Source: Candidatus Poribacteria bacterium
GTDB lineage: Bacteria > Poribacteria > WGA-4E > PCPOR2b
Length of the DNA: 32,374 nt
Direction: 5' to 3'
Assembly: GCA_021295755.1 (NCBI GenBank)
Contig: JAGWBT010000008.1
Span: 1 to 32,374 of the forward strand
The notes below the pieces were generated by a model, which ran no database searches, was not told the DNA's origin, and saw only the letters and a list, made by a program, of their open reading frames with translations. Shown here in pieces: positions 32,238 to 32,374 of the stretch. Position numbers and translations under genes: made by a program. Position 1 is the first letter of the stretch. The number at the start of each line of letters is the position of its first letter.

Positions 32238-32374
32238 CTACCAGATAACGTCTTCAGCGTTAAACACAGGTCCCTCTGTACAAACTCGTTGATATTCAAA
32301 TCCACCATCCGGCATCTGTACTTTGCACACGCAACCGAGGCAAACTCCCAACGCACACCCCATCCGATTCTCCA
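32238..32374 (-). CDS. pyrK: Dihydroorotate dehydrogenase electron-transfer subunit, partial (C terminus)
   Basis: Only the last 45 codons lie in the window; the gene enters from beyond position 32374. The reverse-strand translation reads [17 protein letters not shown], then [17 protein letters not shown] and ends NAEDVIW before the TAG at 32238-32240. The cysteines in CALGVCLGC and RVC are the [2Fe-2S] ligands of PyrK. PyrK passes electrons from PyrD through FMN, the cluster and FAD to NAD+. Its stop is 32 bases before the pterin dehydratase start, and together with pyrD it fits a class 1B enzyme. Confidence 0.93.
   Translation of the reverse strand, partial: ENRMGCALGVCLGCVCKVQMPDGGFEYQRVCTEGPVFNAEDVIW

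Overview
The window is bacterial, of moderate G+C, with dense genes, mostly good Shine-Dalgarno sites and no tRNA, rRNA, insertion sequence or CRISPR array that I can see. The gene mix is two enolase-superfamily sugar-acid dehydratases, a Gfo/Idh/MocA oxidoreductase, a phytanoyl-CoA-dioxygenase-like protein, a DUF1080 (3-keto-disaccharide hydrolase) protein, a large M14 peptidase, a dockerin-bearing solute-binding protein, an FN3 lipoprotein and a TAXI-type TRAP permease. It resembles Candidatus Poribacteria or a related Gram-negative heterotroph of complex organic matter. That taxonomic call is inference from gene content; no marker gene is present. Lipobox, signal-peptide and probable beta-barrel proteins support an outer membrane.

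Layout. 44-1180 is an enolase-superfamily enzyme (+). 1442-4058 is a three-gene secreted/envelope set (+). 4204-5304 is a 2-TM potassium channel with an RCK-like domain (+). 5360-13135 is a run on the minus strand: two tandem 5-TM DMT-like proteins (one frameshifted), a GT4 glycosyltransferase, a sodium:solute symporter with its DUF3311-like small partner, an APH-like kinase, a fused TRAP permease and a DUF1080 protein. 13415-19587 (+) holds a HEAT/TPR protein, a polytopic membrane protein and then glmM-like, glmR (yvcK) and glmS, a cell-wall amino-sugar block. 19620-20929 is a divergent cupin/PhyH pair. 20965-22692 is a secreted oligopeptide-type binding protein with an N-terminal dockerin and an apparent ATA start codon. 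22693-23146 is a gene-free, repeat-rich stretch ahead of a two-gene module (frameshifted DUF6978-like gene plus DUF1828/DUF1829 gene). 24383 to the end is all minus strand: a small hypothetical protein, an M14 peptidase, a Gfo/Idh/MocA oxidoreductase, a ManD-type dehydratase, then the pyrimidine genes pyrB, pyrD, a pterin carbinolamine dehydratase, and the truncated 3' end of pyrK.

How the genes work together. GlmS makes glucosamine-6-phosphate, the GlmM-like mutase isomerises it, and GlmR is a known UDP-GlcNAc-responsive regulator of this step in Firmicutes, so 14919-19587 reads as one pathway unit. PyrK plus PyrD form a class 1B dihydroorotate dehydrogenase and PyrB makes carbamoyl-aspartate. 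This PyrB carries a C-terminal four-cysteine tail with the same cysteine spacing as the zinc domain of the regulatory chain PyrI. ManD-like and Gfo/Idh/MocA enzymes suggest sugar-acid catabolism.

The points most worth a second look are the PyrB-zinc-tail fusion, the ATA start and dockerin on the binding protein, the long inverted repeat and promoter-like sequence ahead of the DUF6978/DUF1828 module with its CA-tract frameshift, and the tandem 5-TM pair with one frameshifted copy. Two frameshifts and one non-standard start in 32 kb also raise the possibility of assembly or sequencing errors.
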